The position numbers were made by a program, and so were the translations under genes. A stretch of 64,000 nucleotides of DNA from Bathynomus jamesi (taxonomy: Eukaryota; Arthropoda; Malacostraca; Isopoda; Cirolanidae), in assembly GCA_023014485.1 (NCBI GenBank), contig JAJOZX010000874.1, positions 584,001 through 648,000 of the forward strand, read 5' to 3'. How positions within the stretch are numbered: position 1 is the first letter of the stretch; each line of letters starts with the position of its first letter. The notes beneath the pieces are model-generated. The model ran no database searches and was not told where the DNA came from. It saw only the letters and a program-made list of their open reading frames with translations. Shown here in pieces: positions 10,901-22,853 of this stretch.

Positions 10901-11975
10901 TGACTGTAGGGGTGGTTGACACTGAACAAAAAATGTACATTGTACTGTTTACATGTGCTGCCTCACGAGCTGTTTATTTGGATGTTGTGGAGGACCTTAC
11001 AGCAGAATCTTTTGTTGCTGTCTTTAAGAGATTCTGTGCACGACATTCAGTACCAAAGACAGTTTGGACTGACAATGCTACATATTTCAAGGCTGGTGAA
11101 CAAGTCATCCACGACTTGTTAAGCGATGAACTCACACAATTATATATAAAAAATTCAACAAACATAAAGTGGAAGTATATTCCGGTTGCCTCTCCTTGGT
11201 ATGGTTCTATCTGGGAGAGGAATATACAAGCAGTAAAGAATTGCTTGAAGAAAGCAATTGGCAAAAAACAGATACACTTATTTGAGTTGCTCACTCTCCT
11301 GGCTGAGATTGAGAACATCATCAACAATAGATCACTCACTTATGTGAGTGACAACATTAATGACCCGGAACCATTAACTCCAAATCATTTGATTCGGGGA
11401 GAACAAGTTAGTCTCCTGCCGGACTACAATATAGACTCTTCAGAAGACCCAAACTGGACTCAACGACATGATGAGCTCCAGACTAAGTTACAACATTTAA
11501 CTAGAGTTAAAGCTCATTTTATTAAACAGTGGAAAACTGAGTACTTGATGGGTCTAAGGGAGAGACATAAACAAATGACTAAGAAGGATTGGTCTGACAC
11601 AATTAAGGTAGGGACCTTGTTCTCATACATGACAGTACTCCAAGACAATACTGGCCTCTGGCTAGAGTTTCAGAACTCAGACCAGGGGCAGACGGGGTAA
11701 CAAGAGTGGTCAAATTAAGGACTTCAACGGGTGACACAACAAGAGACATTTCTCTTTTGTACCCTTTAGAGTCTGGACCCAAAACAATGGACTTTGGAGA
11801 ACCTTCTCCACTGACAGTAACAACTGGAGACACTGAACTTCCAGTAACTATTCCTTTGACAGTAGGAGTGGTAACGCATCCTACTACAACATTGACAGAC
11901 ACAAGACCTCAGCGACAAACAGCATTAAAGGCGCGACTATGTTTACAACAAAAAATAGATGCTGGGGAATTGTAA
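7941..11975 (+). pseudogene. BEL3 Pol: RT, RNase H, integrase (broken)
   Basis: RT motifs lie in 8252-8884: LRVVYNCSLKDSDKHSLNDC, SDISKAFLRINL and the catalytic box FYVDN, where YVDD is more usual. RNase H lies in 9054-9773: FADASTQAYG, QLELLAAALAI, IWLDSQICLAWI and NPADFLTRG. The integrase (10507-11700) has an HHCC finger (HNDVYHMG ... CVTCRR) and the triad VGIDYTG, WTDNATYF and SIWERN. Frameshifts near 8145, 8870, 8935, 9090 and 11620 are single-base differences from BEL4. The hAT insertion separates the RNase H tail from the integrase. The terminal frame ends LQQKIDAGEL at 11975, before the 3' LTR. Confidence 0.85.
10062..10509. mobile_element. hAT-type nonautonomous element (448 bp) in BEL3
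   Basis: Flanked by a perfect 8-bp duplication CCTGTACC (10054-10061 and 10510-10517). Its ends are CAGTGGCGGAT and, inverted, ATCCGCCCATG. An 8-bp duplication and CAGxGGC-type ends are standard for hAT elements. No transposase frame is present, so it needs an enzyme from elsewhere. BEL4 has an uninterrupted sequence at the corresponding site. Confidence 0.9.
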
Positions 11976-12211
11976 TTTTATCTTCTAACTTTCATTTTTT
12001 CTTTTCTTATGGTAAAGACCATAGACAGTTTCATCCTATGGATGTATATTTTCTCTTCTAATTAAATGCTACACCTTCTCCATGAGAAGGTGAGGATAGG
12101 CACTGTTAATCAGATTAACAGGCATTTACAGTCAAATAGTTAGCTAGTCTACACTCAGACATAAAAATTGGTGACAATGACACCAAAATTTTTATCTCCC
12201 GGGGCCCCCAG

Positions 12212-12933
12212 TATATGGAAAACTGATGAGTGGGTAGTTGGGAGGTAACGAAAATGGTTCACTGAGTAGGTAGGTAGTTAATCTAACAATTATTAAATTC
12301 CTTTTATGTCAATAACTGGGTGGATGAAACCAATTGGTTGCTCACCAGAGTTATTCTCCACACTAGTATTTATATACTGTGTGAGAAGAGCGTGCTCGGT
12401 AATAGATATACATTACCGCTCAACCAACCGAGGAAAAAACCAAGACAACGCTGGTGGAAAAAAACCCGCGAAGAGGAGAACAAAGGAGAACGAAAACGAG
12501 GAACAGGGCGAAAGGACGGAACGGGAGAAGGGACGAGAACAGACAACGAAAAAGATCCCCACCAGCAAGTACGCTCTCGACAATTAAACAGGAAGGAGAA
12601 AAGAGACTCTCTAATAACTAACAGTAAGTGACTAATTGTGTTTTTAACCCAGCAAATTAATCACATTAAATTAAGCTGGGTCAGACAAGTTAGGCCTACA
12701 TTGTGGCCTAAGACCCAGCATCAACTCATAGCTTAACAAAGGTGAAGGTAGATTGCCCTAACCTAATTTGGTGAGGAATCCTACTGTGGACCTCAATTTA
12801 TCTGCCCGCTCTGGACCATTTCCGGAATCTCTAGGCTGACCCCTCTAGGCTAGACTTGATCTACTCTATAGTTAGACTGGAGATATAAGGGGTGGGTTAA
12901 TTGTGGACCAATTCATACAGAGCATTTTTCGCA
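12212..12933 (+). repeat. BEL3 3' LTR
   Basis: About 722 bp, nearly identical to the 5' LTR and preceded by the G/C-rich tract CCCGGGGCCCCCAG, a likely polypurine-type priming site. It ends at TTTTTCGCA and is followed by CTAG, which is the left breakpoint of the BEL4 inversion. Confidence 0.85.
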
Positions 12934-13481
12934 CTAGGTTAGGGCAATCTACCTTTACCTTTGTTAAGCTATGAGTTGATGCTGGGTCTTAGGCCACAAT
13001 GTAGGCCTAAGTTGTCTGACCCAGCTTAATTTAATGAGTTTAACTTGCTGGGTTAAAAACACAATTAGTCACTTACTGCTAGTTATTAGAGAGTCTCTTT
13101 TCTCCTCCTGTATAATTGTCGAGAGCGTACTTGCTGGTGGGGATCTTTCTTCGGTGTCTGTTCTCGTCCCTTCTCCAGTTGCGTCCTCGCCCCGTTCCTC
13201 GTTTTCGTTCACCTTTGTTCTCCTTTTAGCCGGGCTTTTTCATACAGCGTCGTCTTGGTTCTTTTTCGGTTGGTTGATCGGTAATGTATATCTATTACCG
13301 AGCACGCTCTTGTCACACAGTATAAATATACTAGTGTGGAGAATAACTCTGGTGAGCAACCAATTGGTTTCATCCACCCAGTTATTGACATAAAAGGAAT
13401 TTAATAATTGTTAGATTACCTACCTACTCAGTGAACCATTTTCGTTACCTCCCAACTACCCACTCATCAGTTTTCCATATA
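12934..13481 (-). repeat. BEL4 3' LTR, incomplete (split by inversion)
   Basis: Reverse complement of the first 548 bp or so of the LTR. It stops at CTAG where the LTR should continue with TTTGGTGAGGAAT. The missing end lies at 21166-21332 on the opposite strand. Confidence 0.85.
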
Positions 13482-13717
13482 CTGGGGGCCCCGGGAGATA
13501 AAAATTTTGGTGTCATTGTCACCAATTTTTATGTCTGAGTGTAGACTAGCTAACTATTTGACTGTAAATGCCTGTTAATCTGATTAACAGTGCCTATCCT
13601 CACCTTCTCATGGAGAAGGTGTAGCATTTAATTAGAAGAGAAAATATACATCCATAGGATGAAACTATCTATGGTCTTTACCATAAGAAAAGAAAAAGTG
13701 AAAGTTAGAAGATAAAA

Positions 13718-16700
13718 TTACAATTCCCCAGCATCTATTTTTTGTTGTAAAAATAGTCGCGCCTTTAATGCTGTTTGTCGCTGAGGTCTTGTGTCTGTCA
13801 ATGTTGTAGTAGGATGCGTTACCACTCCTACTGTCAAAGGAATAGTTACTGGAAGTTCAGTGTCTCCAGTTGTTACTGTCAGTGGAGAAGGTTCTCCAAA
13901 GTCCATTGTTTTGGGTCCAGACTCTAAAGGGTACAAAAGAGAAATGTCTCTTGTTGTGTCACCCGTTGAAGTCCTTAATTTGACCTCTCTTGTTACCCCG
14001 TCTGCCCCTGGTCTGAGTTCTGAAACTCTAGCCAGAGGCCAGTATTGTCTTGGAGTACTGTCATGTATGAGAATAAGGTCCCCTACCTTAATTGTGTCAG
14101 ACCAATCCTTCTTAGTCATTTGTTTATGTCTCTCCCTTAGACCCATCAAGTACTCAGTTTTCCACTGTTTAATAAAATGAGCTTTAACTCTAGTTAAGTG
14201 TTGTAACTTAGTCTGGAGCTCATCATGTCGTTGAGTCCAGTTTGGGTCTTCTGAAGAGTCTATATTGTAGTCCGGCAGGAGACTAACTTGTTCTCCCTGA
14301 ATCAAATGATTTGGAGTTAATGGTTCCGGGTCATTAATGTTGTCACTCACATAAGTGAGTGGTCTATTGTTAATGATGTTCTCAATCTCAGCCAGGAGAG
14401 TGAGCAACCCAAATAAGTGTATCTGTTTTTTGCCAATTGCTTTCTTCAAGCAATTCTTTACTGTTTGTATATTCCTCTCCCAGATAGAACCATACCAAGG
14501 AGAGGCAACCGGAATATACTTCCACTTTATGTTTGAATTTTGTATATATAATTGTGTGATTTCATCGCTTAACAAGTCGTGGATGACTTGTTCACCAGCC
14601 TTGAAATATGTAGCATTGTCAGTCCAAACTGTCTTGGGTACTGAATGTCGTGCACAGAATCTCTTAAGACAGCAACAAAAGATTCTGCTGTAAGGTCCTC
14701 CACAACATCCAGATAAACAGCTCGTGAGGCAGCACATGTAAACAGTACAATGTACATTTTTTGTTCAGTGTCACCCACCCCTACAGTCAATGCTCCTGTA
14801 TAGTCAATGCCTACAGTCTCAAAGGGTCTGTTGAGAGTAACTCTCTCCTCTGGCAAAGCAGGAGGATTTGGTTTCCTATAGGGCCTAGCATGAATACGCC
14901 TACATGTGACACACTCACTCAGGACTGTTTTAACAGTGATCCTTCCCTTGGGTATCCAATAAGTTTTTCTTAATGTAGTTAGTGTCTGTGGTACCCCCAT
15001 ATGATATACATCATTGTGTGTTTTTCTGATGATTAATGTTGTCAAATAGCTAAATCTAGGTAAAAGGATTGGATGTTTGCTTTTGTATGACAGTTTTGAT
15101 TTGTCTAATCTCCCTTTACACCTTAGAAGGCCTTCCTCATCTCTGAACAAGTTTAGATCCACAACTACTGATGGTACAGGTTCTTTTGTTTGTTTCCCAT
15201 TAGTTAAGAATTCTAACTCTTTATTGTACTCTTTTGTTGTGCATGGCCTATCCAGTATTTGGTTGCAACTTCTGTATAATTATGATTATTTTTATTTAGC
15301 TGTTGTTAATTGTAGTTAAACAGTTGTGAGCAAACCTCAAACAGTAGGCTGTGACCCTGACAAGTTTACTGAAATCAGAATACTGTTCATAATTAGTGAT
15401 TGGTTCAACCTTTTCATTTGAAAAGATTAAATTTAATGTCAAGTTAACTTGTTCCACAGGCCATTGGTCTGTATTACAGAGCCACTTAGGTCCCATAAAC
15501 CAAGTTTTGTTTGACTTCAACAACTTGTAGGATAAACCTCTGGTCAGAAAGTCTGCTGGATTTTGTTTAGTTGGAACATAGTGAAAGTTTACTTGTAGGC
15601 TTTCATTAGCTTCAGCTATTTCTTTTAGCCTATTCCTTACAAAGATATTCTTACTATTAATGCTATCATTCCGTATCCAGGCAAGACAAATCTGACTGTC
15701 AAGCCAGATGTGGATATGAGTTATGTTCACATCATGGTAAGCATCCTTAAGCAATGAAATGGTTTTAATGGCTAATGCAGCAGCCAATAGTTCTAATTGA
15801 GGTATGGTTCGGGTAGGTTTGAGAGGTGCAACTTTCCCTTTTGCATAAATTAGATGACTTTCTGTAGGGCTTACAAGATACGCACAGCACCCATAAGCTT
15901 GTGTGCTTGCATCAGCAAACACATGAAGTCTCTGGGGCTTATCCCTAAACCCACAGCACCTTTGAATTTTAATGTTCTGCACTTTTGTTAAATCAGCAGC
16001 TAACTTCTTCCAAGATTTTTGATTTTCATTTGTTATTGGATCATCCCACCCAACATTTGTCCTCCAAATTTCTTGGAGGAGAATCTTTGATTTTATTGTT
16101 GAAGGCAGGAATAGACCCATGGGATCAAAAATTTTGGAAGCCTCTGATAATATTTGTCTTTTAGTATTTGCTTCCTCATCAAGTTTTAAAACCTTTAGTA
16201 CAGATTGAATCATGACTGTTAGAAGTTGCATCCAAATACCAGTTCATACCTAAAGTTTTAACTCTGTCTGATGGCTCAGTAAGACCATTATTATCCTTTA
16301 AAATCTTTTTGTTTAAATCCTCATCATTTGAAATCCACTCTCTAAGTTCAAAGTTACCTTGTTGCATAATGTTTTGAGAGTGTTCATAGACTTCAGATAA
16401 TTCAGATTTTATTGTTGTTGAGCCTATTAGATTGTCTACGTAAAAATGTTCCTTAAGGAAGTTCAATGTTAAAGAGTTATTAAACTGGTTTAAATGATGT
16501 CTAATTGTCAATGCTAATAGGCTAGGTGAGCAATTGGCTCCAAACAACACAACATTAAATCTATAGGTTATGAACCCTTTATTCAAATCAAATGGATCCT
16601 TGAACCATAAGAACCTAAGTTGGTTCTTATCATATTCATTTTTAAGATTTATTCTCAAAAATGCCTTTGAAATGTCACTTTGTACAGCATATTTGTCTAA

Positions 16701-17297
16701 CCTGAACCTCAGTAAGATCTTCACAAGGTCAGAAATGAGATTAGGACCCTCAATCAGGCAATCATTCAAACTGTGTTTATCACTGTCTTTGAGGCTACAG
16801 TTATATACTACTCTGAGTTTTGTTGTTGGGGCATCTTGTCGATAGACCCCCCTGTGGGTTAAATAATGACAACCATCTTTTTTAAAAGGGTTATTTGTTA
16901 CTTCTTCAATGAAGCCTTTCTGTAGCTGTTCTTTGAAGACATCATTATATATTTTTATATTATTATCTTGTTTGAGTTTTTTCATTACTTTATATAAATG
17001 TCCTTTAGCTACTTTGAGATTATCTCTTAAAGTTGGACAATTTATTTTCCAAGGTAACTCAATAAAATAACTGTTGTCTTTGCACTGAATGGTGTCTTCA
17101 AATCTTTCTACCATTAACTGATCTTCTGAAGTTTGATTTGTGTCATGTATACCCACAGATTCTAGCAACCATAAAGTTTGAATTGCCTCATCCAAAGTTT
17201 CATTTGATAATGATGAATTAATGTTCTCAGTTGAGATAATATTATTCAAAGTGTTGCTATTCTTACAGGTGTTATGTAGGACTGAGTTGAGGCACAT
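13718..17297 (-). pseudogene. BEL4 Pol (broken)
   Basis: The RT frame (17297-16179) is longer and cleaner than in BEL3 and has the same FYVDN catalytic box. The RNase H frame (16231-15296) has FADAS, QLELLAAALAI, WLDSQICLAWI and NPADFLTRG. The integrase is in two frames (15162-14569 and 14737-13718) split by one base near 14665. It has the finger CVTCRR and the triad IDYTG, WTDNATYF and SIWERN. Other frameshifts lie near 16215 and 15305. The frame order and termination at IDAGEL match BEL3. Confidence 0.85.
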
Positions 17298-18184
17298 AGT
17301 ATTTGTTGGTCATGAACTATTTTGGTTTAGGTCTAGGTTGTATTTGGATAGATCACCCAAAGGGGCTATCCCTGATGGAGTCTGAATAGCTATACCATTA
17401 CCTATCTCTACTATGCCCTTATGAATAAGATTAATATAATCTGCCCCCATTAACATTTCAATGTTAGCTACTGTGTTGTTAGTGATATGTCTATCAGCTA
17501 TTTTGTAGTGTTTTCCCAAATGATTTATGGTTTGTTCTAGTTTGGGTATAACCAGTTTGTTTTGTCCTACTTTAGAAATAATAACTGCTTCAATTTTCTC
17601 TAATTTACTTTCTAAATGTAGTTCCAGGTCAATTGTCTTATAGCTATTTTTGTCCGAGTTATCCTTAACAAAGGATGCAATATTGAGTTTTTGTTCATTC
17701 GGGTTTGGTGTCAAACCCAATTTATTTACTACATTTTGTGAAACAAATGTTTGTTGAGAACAACAGTCTATAAGACATCTCACTGGAGTGGTGCTACCCT
17801 CACTATTCACTAAGTCCAAAATAATAGTTGGTAAAAGAATCTCAGTCTTTTTGTTACGTTGTTTGAACAAACAGAATGTCCCATGAAAGTGGCATTTTCT
17901 TGATTACCTTTGTTTGGGGGAGGTATCTTTTGAGTTTGAGTACTATTGTTTGGACACTTTGGTGAATCACACATTGATGAGACATGTCGTAAACTTTTAC
18001 AAAACTTACACTTGAATCTTAAGCTAGATTTACAGTCTTTCTTATAATGTCCCTGGCCAGTACACTTTTTACATAGGTTCAACTGTTCACATCTTTTAGC
18101 TCTTTGGTTAAAGTCTGAATATTTATCACACCCAGTACTACTGTGTTCATTACTTGCACAAAATTTGCAATGTAGTGTGTAAGT

Positions 18185-19024
18185 CAGGGCCGGATTAACC
18201 ATTAAGCAAAATAAGCCCGTGCTTAGGGCATCAAGGGAAGGGGGGCTCCACAGAAATTTTCCATTGTCGGATTTACCATGGATTTATTATACTATTATAA
18301 TCGCTGCTTATAGCCTATAAGCTGTTGAAAACTGAATTATATATATTCATATATAGTATTTATTTTTTTTCATTGTTTGAATTTGTAGTGAACAACAACC
18401 CTTTTGAGAGAATAAATATATTTCGTTGTAATCACACACTTTACGCTTTGCGTTATTATTTTGTTTATATCAAATCTTTGAGCGCCATATTAAAAATACA
18501 TATAGATTAAATATTTTCGTGTGCTATAGTAAATGTAAAAACAAGATTCAGTCATGCTGAACTTTATAAAATAATTGTAGAAGACAATATTGAGTGTGCC
18601 TTCCCAAATGTAGAAATTGCCTTTCGTATATTTTTAACATTAATGGTCACAAATTGCTCAGCTGAGCGTTCATTTTCTCAGTTGAAGTATATTAAAAATA
18701 CCAACAGAACAACTATGCAACAAGGCAGGCTGGATGCCTTATCTCTACTAAGTATAGAAGCAGATGTGTTACGTAAGATTAGTTTTGAGGATCTGATCAA
18801 AGACTTTGCAATTAAAATAAGTAGGAGAAAACTTTTCAAATATAAATGAAGTGGAAGTATACAAAAATAAACATTATTTTCCATCTTACTGTAAGTTTTG
18901 TTTCATTTCAAAAAATAAAATGTTATTTTATCGTTTATTTTTGTTTATATTTTGAATTACATATATATGGGGCACCAAAATCTTTTAAGTGCTTAGGGCC
19001 TCTAAAGGTCTTAATCCGGCCCTG
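18185..19024 (+). mobile_element. hAT element remnant (840 bp) in BEL4 gag
   Basis: Ends are CAGGGCCGGATTAA and the inverted TTAATCCGGCCCTG, flanked by a perfect 8-bp duplication GTGTAAGT (18177-18184 and 19025-19032). It is an internally deleted copy that keeps only the end of the transposase gene. The ends resemble those of the 10062 and 54204 elements (GGCGGAT or GGCCGGAT cores). Confidence 0.92.
18643..18849 (+). pseudogene. hAT transposase C-terminal dimerisation segment
   Basis: A 68-residue frame contains CSAERSFSQLKYIKN, then RLDALSLLSIE and FEDLIKDFA. This is the conserved hAT C-terminal dimerisation region as found in ZMYM1-like hAT proteins. The rest of the transposase, including the catalytic core, is missing. 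The open frame begins in decayed upstream sequence, so no start codon can be assigned. Confidence 0.8.
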
Positions 19025-20441
19025 GTGTAAGTTGAGGCAGCAGTTACATTAAAGTTCTGTAATGTAGATGTTCGTGTATTATAGTTGGTCACATTTGATT
19101 CTACAGTATCAAGTTTTGTCTGTTTGACTGTAGCTAGTTGGTCTCTGGGAACAGTCTTTGGTTTATCCATAGTCTGGGTCTTATTTTGTGTTGGAATATT
19201 TCTCAATTTGTAATTAGTTAGGATATTGGGAAAGTGTTTTCTTATACTTTCTAGATTAGGATAATTTTCTCCCGTCTTTAGAATTAAAATATCTTTAACC
19301 CTCAAAGGAAGGCACCTAAGAACTATGCCTTGTATAATCCAAGATGAAGCTTTAATATCTATCTCATTGCTAACTAGTTGTCCTATAATAGCTTCTAATT
19401 TTGTATAAAAATTTTCCATATCACTATGATTATCTTTTATGGGTGCAAAATCAAAAATTTGTTGAGATAATTCATATACAATCTCATCTTTATTAATGTA
19501 ATTACGTTTTAAGAGATCAATAGCTACTTCATATGAATTCCCTACGGCTGGTAAATAGGCTATCAGGTTATAGGCTGGGCCTTTAAGGAAACTAGTTAAG
19601 TAGCTAAACTTTTCAACAGTTGAAATATAAGGTTTATTACCTATTAAACTCTCAAATTTGTCAATGAAAGATGGGAATTGTACCGTGTCCCCTTCAAATG
19701 TTGGTACTAGCAAAATGGGTAACTGAGCCCTCAATTCTTGTGACTCAGGATTTAGCATGCCACTTAAATTTTTTTGAAGGTTAGCTCTACTTTCATTAAA
19801 ATCAGAATTAGGTTTATTTGGTGTTAAGTCAGTCAAACGAGACCGTAGTCTCCTTATTTGCTGTTCAATTGAGATTACCTGATCATCATTATCAGCGTAA
19901 AGGTCTATCAATTGTTCTTCAGCCATTTCGGATTCAACTAACTCTGAAATACTCTCATTAATGGCTATTATTTCCTTCTTTTTAGTTTCCAATTTAAGAA
20001 TTACACACTCTAAATCTTCCTTACCTGGTTGTGTAATATTGTTAAAAGTGTTCACAGCCTTTGTAACAGCTCCCAACTTTGCCCCCCTTATCTTTTTTAA
20101 CTTTTTCAATTCCGCACTGTCCATGTCTAAGTCAAAATTGTTTAACTGGGGATCGTAATGAAATATAGGACAAGAAGAAATTACTAGAGAAAAGAGATCA
20201 CAGACAAAACAGTCAAGTTTTAAATTTGGTTTAATCCCCCCCCAAGTACTTATGTGTCACTCAGGTCTAAGCTTATAAGAGAATGAGACTCCTTAAATGT
20301 AAATGTTTCGTAGTTAGGCCCTAGGTTGTAGACCTAATTAGGCTTGATTAGGTTAGGCTTAGGCTAGACCATTTAGCCTAATTCTGCAATTTTTGTTAAG
20401 TAAGGTTAAGGTTTGTAAATTCTCCCCACACGGGCCACCAA

Positions 20442-21161
20442 TGCGAAAAATGCTCTGTATGAATTGGTCCACAATTAACCCACCCCTTATATCTCCAGTC
20501 TAACTATAGAGTAGATCAAGTCTAGCCTAGAGGGGTCAGCCTAGAGATTCCGGAAATGGTCCAGAGCGGGCAGATAAATTGAGGTCCACAGTAGGATTCC
20601 TCACCAAATTAGGTTAGGGCAATCTACCTTCACCTTTGTTAAGCTATGAGTTGATGCTGGGTCTTAGGCCACAATGTAGGCCTAACTTGTCTGACCCAGC
20701 TTAATTTAATGTGATTAATTTGCTGGGTTAAAAACACAATTAGTCACTTACTGTTAGTTATTAGAGAGTCTCTTTTCTCCTTCCTGTTTAATTGTCGAGA
20801 GCGTACTTGCTGGTGGGGATCTTTTTCGTTGTCTGTTCTCGTCCCTTCTCCCGTTCCGTCCTTTCGCCCTGTTCCTCGTTTTCGTTCTCCTTTGTTCTCC
20901 TCTTCGCGGGGCTTTTTCCACCAGCGTTGTCTTGGTTTTTTCCTCGGTTGGTTGAGCGGTAATGTATATCTATTACCGAGCACGCTCTTCTCACACAGTA
21001 TATAAATACTAGTGTGGAGAATAACTCTGGTGAGCAACCAATTGGTTTCATCCACCCAGTTATTGACATAAAAGGAATTTAATAATTGTTAGATTAACTA
21101 CCTACCTACTCAGTGAACCATTTTCGTTACCTCCCAACTACCCACTCATCAGTTTTCCATA
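20442..21161 (-). repeat. BEL4 5' LTR
   Basis: Complete 720-bp LTR in reverse orientation, followed inward (20424-20441) by the primer-binding-site candidate seen as CCCCACACGGGCCACCA on the plus strand. Its outer end, CCATA, touches the CTAG at 21162-21165. Confidence 0.85.
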
Positions 21162-21332
21162 CTAGTTTGGTGAGGAATCCTACTGTGGACCTCAATTTAT
21201 CTGCCCGCTCTGGACCATTTCCGGAATCTCTAGGCTGACCCCTCTAGGCTACACTTGATCTACCCTATAGTTAGACTGGAGAAATAAGGGGTGGGTTAAT
21301 TGTGGACCAATTCATACAGAGCATTTTTCACA
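21162..21332 (+). repeat. Displaced 3' end of BEL4 3' LTR
   Basis: About 167 bp from TTTGGTGAGGAATCC to GCATTTTTCACA, in plus orientation and without the rest of the LTR. It corresponds exactly to the part missing from the LTR at 12934-13481. It is then followed by Penelope-like sequence. Confidence 0.85.
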
Positions 21333-22540
21333 CATAGATACCATTCTTCTTAACAAATCAGATGATGATAAGCTGAATAAAACCATCATCGACTCCACCA
21401 AACTCATAAAGATTAATGACAAGTCTCTAGTACTTTCCCTAAACTTGAAGATAAAATCATCCGTTTCCTCAAAAATTATACGATCAAAATAAAATTTCGG
21501 AGGATGATTACGGCCAAAAACACACTACCGTCATCTCCCCAGACACTCTTCACGACCTCCCTAAAATACACATACCAAATTTACCCATTAGACCTATCCT
21601 CTTTGCCTACATCACCCATAATTTACACCTAGCAAAATTCTTAATTCCCCCCAAATCCACACTAACCCCTAATGCAGAATGAATATAATGGCTACTCTAT
21701 CACCCACCCATTACAAACACACTTATATAAAGGATATGTCGATGACACCTTTCTAATCTTTCACATTGCTAACAATGACCCTCTTTTTATTAACTATCTC
21801 AATTCCCAGCATCATATCAACAAATTCACTAAAGAAAACGAACCTAACAACACCCTACCCTTTTTAGATATAACAAAACAAAATAATAAATTCAGCAATT
21901 CCATATATCGAAAACCTACATATACAGACCTAGTCACAAAATACTTAAGCCACACCCCTTACTGTATAAAATTAACAGCATTAAAATCTTAAGCCATCAT
22001 GCTTATCAACAATGTTCCTCCTACTTTTTCTTCCACAACGAAATAGAATTCGTTCACAGTTTGTGCGTTAATATTCCTTTACCAAAACATTTACTTCATT
22101 CTCTAACTAGAAATTTTCTCAACAACATTTATCAACCCCTTAAAGGTCCGACTGTAAAAAAAGATATACATTACTTTTCTTCCTACACGACTATATTAGT
22201 TACAAAATGCAATCAGAACTTCGCCACCTACTCATCCACTTTACACTCAATATAGTCATCAATTTGTATTCAACAATAATAATAGCATTAATTCATGTCT
22301 TAACCATAAAGGAAAAACCAGTTCCCTGTCTCATACAATATCTACTGTTTCATTTGTACTCACTGCAATACGAGCCATATAGACAGCAACATTCGTCAAC
22401 ATCAAACAAGAGTGGACGAGCATCGTGCCATTTCTACCCCAACGAAATCATCAATAAGAGATAATTGACACCTCCACAATCAACAACTGCTACCCACCAA
22501 TTTCAAAATTATCATTGACCGAGTATTTTACATATACGTA
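21333..22540 (+). mobile_element. Penelope-like element, RT and GIY-YIG remnants
   Basis: Broken plus-strand frames encode LHDLPKIHIPNLPIRPILFA followed by LAKFLIP, the conserved PKIHK...RPI block. Near 21735 is the catalytic YVDDTFLIF, then LNSQHHINKFT, LPFLDI and YRKPTYTDL. All are typical of Penelope-like RTs. Near 22365-22430 is CNTSHIDSNIRQHQTRVDEHR, resembling the GIY-YIG endonuclease. At least five frameshifts or stops make it inactive. The 5' part lies at 4703-4894. Confidence 0.8.
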
Positions 22541-22853
22541 TTGATAATTCGGTGAGAATCACACAAATAACAGAGTTACTGTCGAAAAAACCAATAGCTG
22601 TTTTCTTTAACTGTTTGTTTGAAAATTAAGGCATACTGGCTTATTTATTTCAGTTTTGTATGAAGATGAATGAGTTTATTGGCATACCATTAGCCATGAC
22701 AAATAATAATACAATGACAAACCACATACTAAGGATAGAAATATATGCAATTAATGAGAAATAATACAGTACTTTCGAAGTTGTGTGAAGCTACAATCAG
22801 CCGTTTTCATATAAAATCCACAGCATAGATGACGTACGCAGATTGCATGGATA
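22541..22853. other. Unassigned spacer
   Basis: About 310 bp between the Penelope-like fragment and transposon T1. No coding or RNA feature is recognised. It may hold the 3' end of the Penelope-like element. Confidence 0.4.

Larger units (their letters stand above)
4895..12933 (+). mobile_element. BEL/Pao LTR retrotransposon copy BEL3
   Basis: Complete element of about 8.0 kb: 5' LTR, primer-binding site, gag-protease, RT, RNase H, integrase and 3' LTR. It includes a 448-bp hAT insertion at 10062-10509. Domain order PR-RT-RH-IN and the gag type are those of the BEL/Pao superfamily. The coding region has at least five single-base frameshifts relative to sister copy BEL4, so it is inactive as read. 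The outer left flank GCATA and the flank after 21332 (ACATA) suggest that BEL3 and BEL4 share one target duplication. Confidence 0.9.
17310..20124 (-). pseudogene. BEL4 Gag-protease, split by a hAT insertion
   Basis: Gag starts at ATG 20124 on the minus strand. It stays open through the point where BEL3 is frameshifted and runs into the hAT element at 19024. It resumes after 18185 with the three zinc knuckles (18202-17810). A further frameshift near 17845 precedes the protease frame (17870-17310), which has CLIDCCSQQTF. It closes with the same TGA as BEL3, 12 bases before the Pol frame. Confidence 0.85.
12934..21332 (-). mobile_element. BEL/Pao LTR retrotransposon copy BEL4 (inverted segment)
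   Basis: Sister copy of BEL3 in reverse orientation: 5' LTR at 20442-21161, internal region 13482-20441, 3' LTR split between 12934-13481 and 21166-21332. Re-inverting 12934-21165 would bring the two 3' LTR parts together at a CTAG that is present at the same place in the intact BEL3 5' LTR. It would also place BEL4 head-to-tail after BEL3. BEL4 carries a 840-bp hAT insertion and its own set of frameshifts. Confidence 0.85.
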
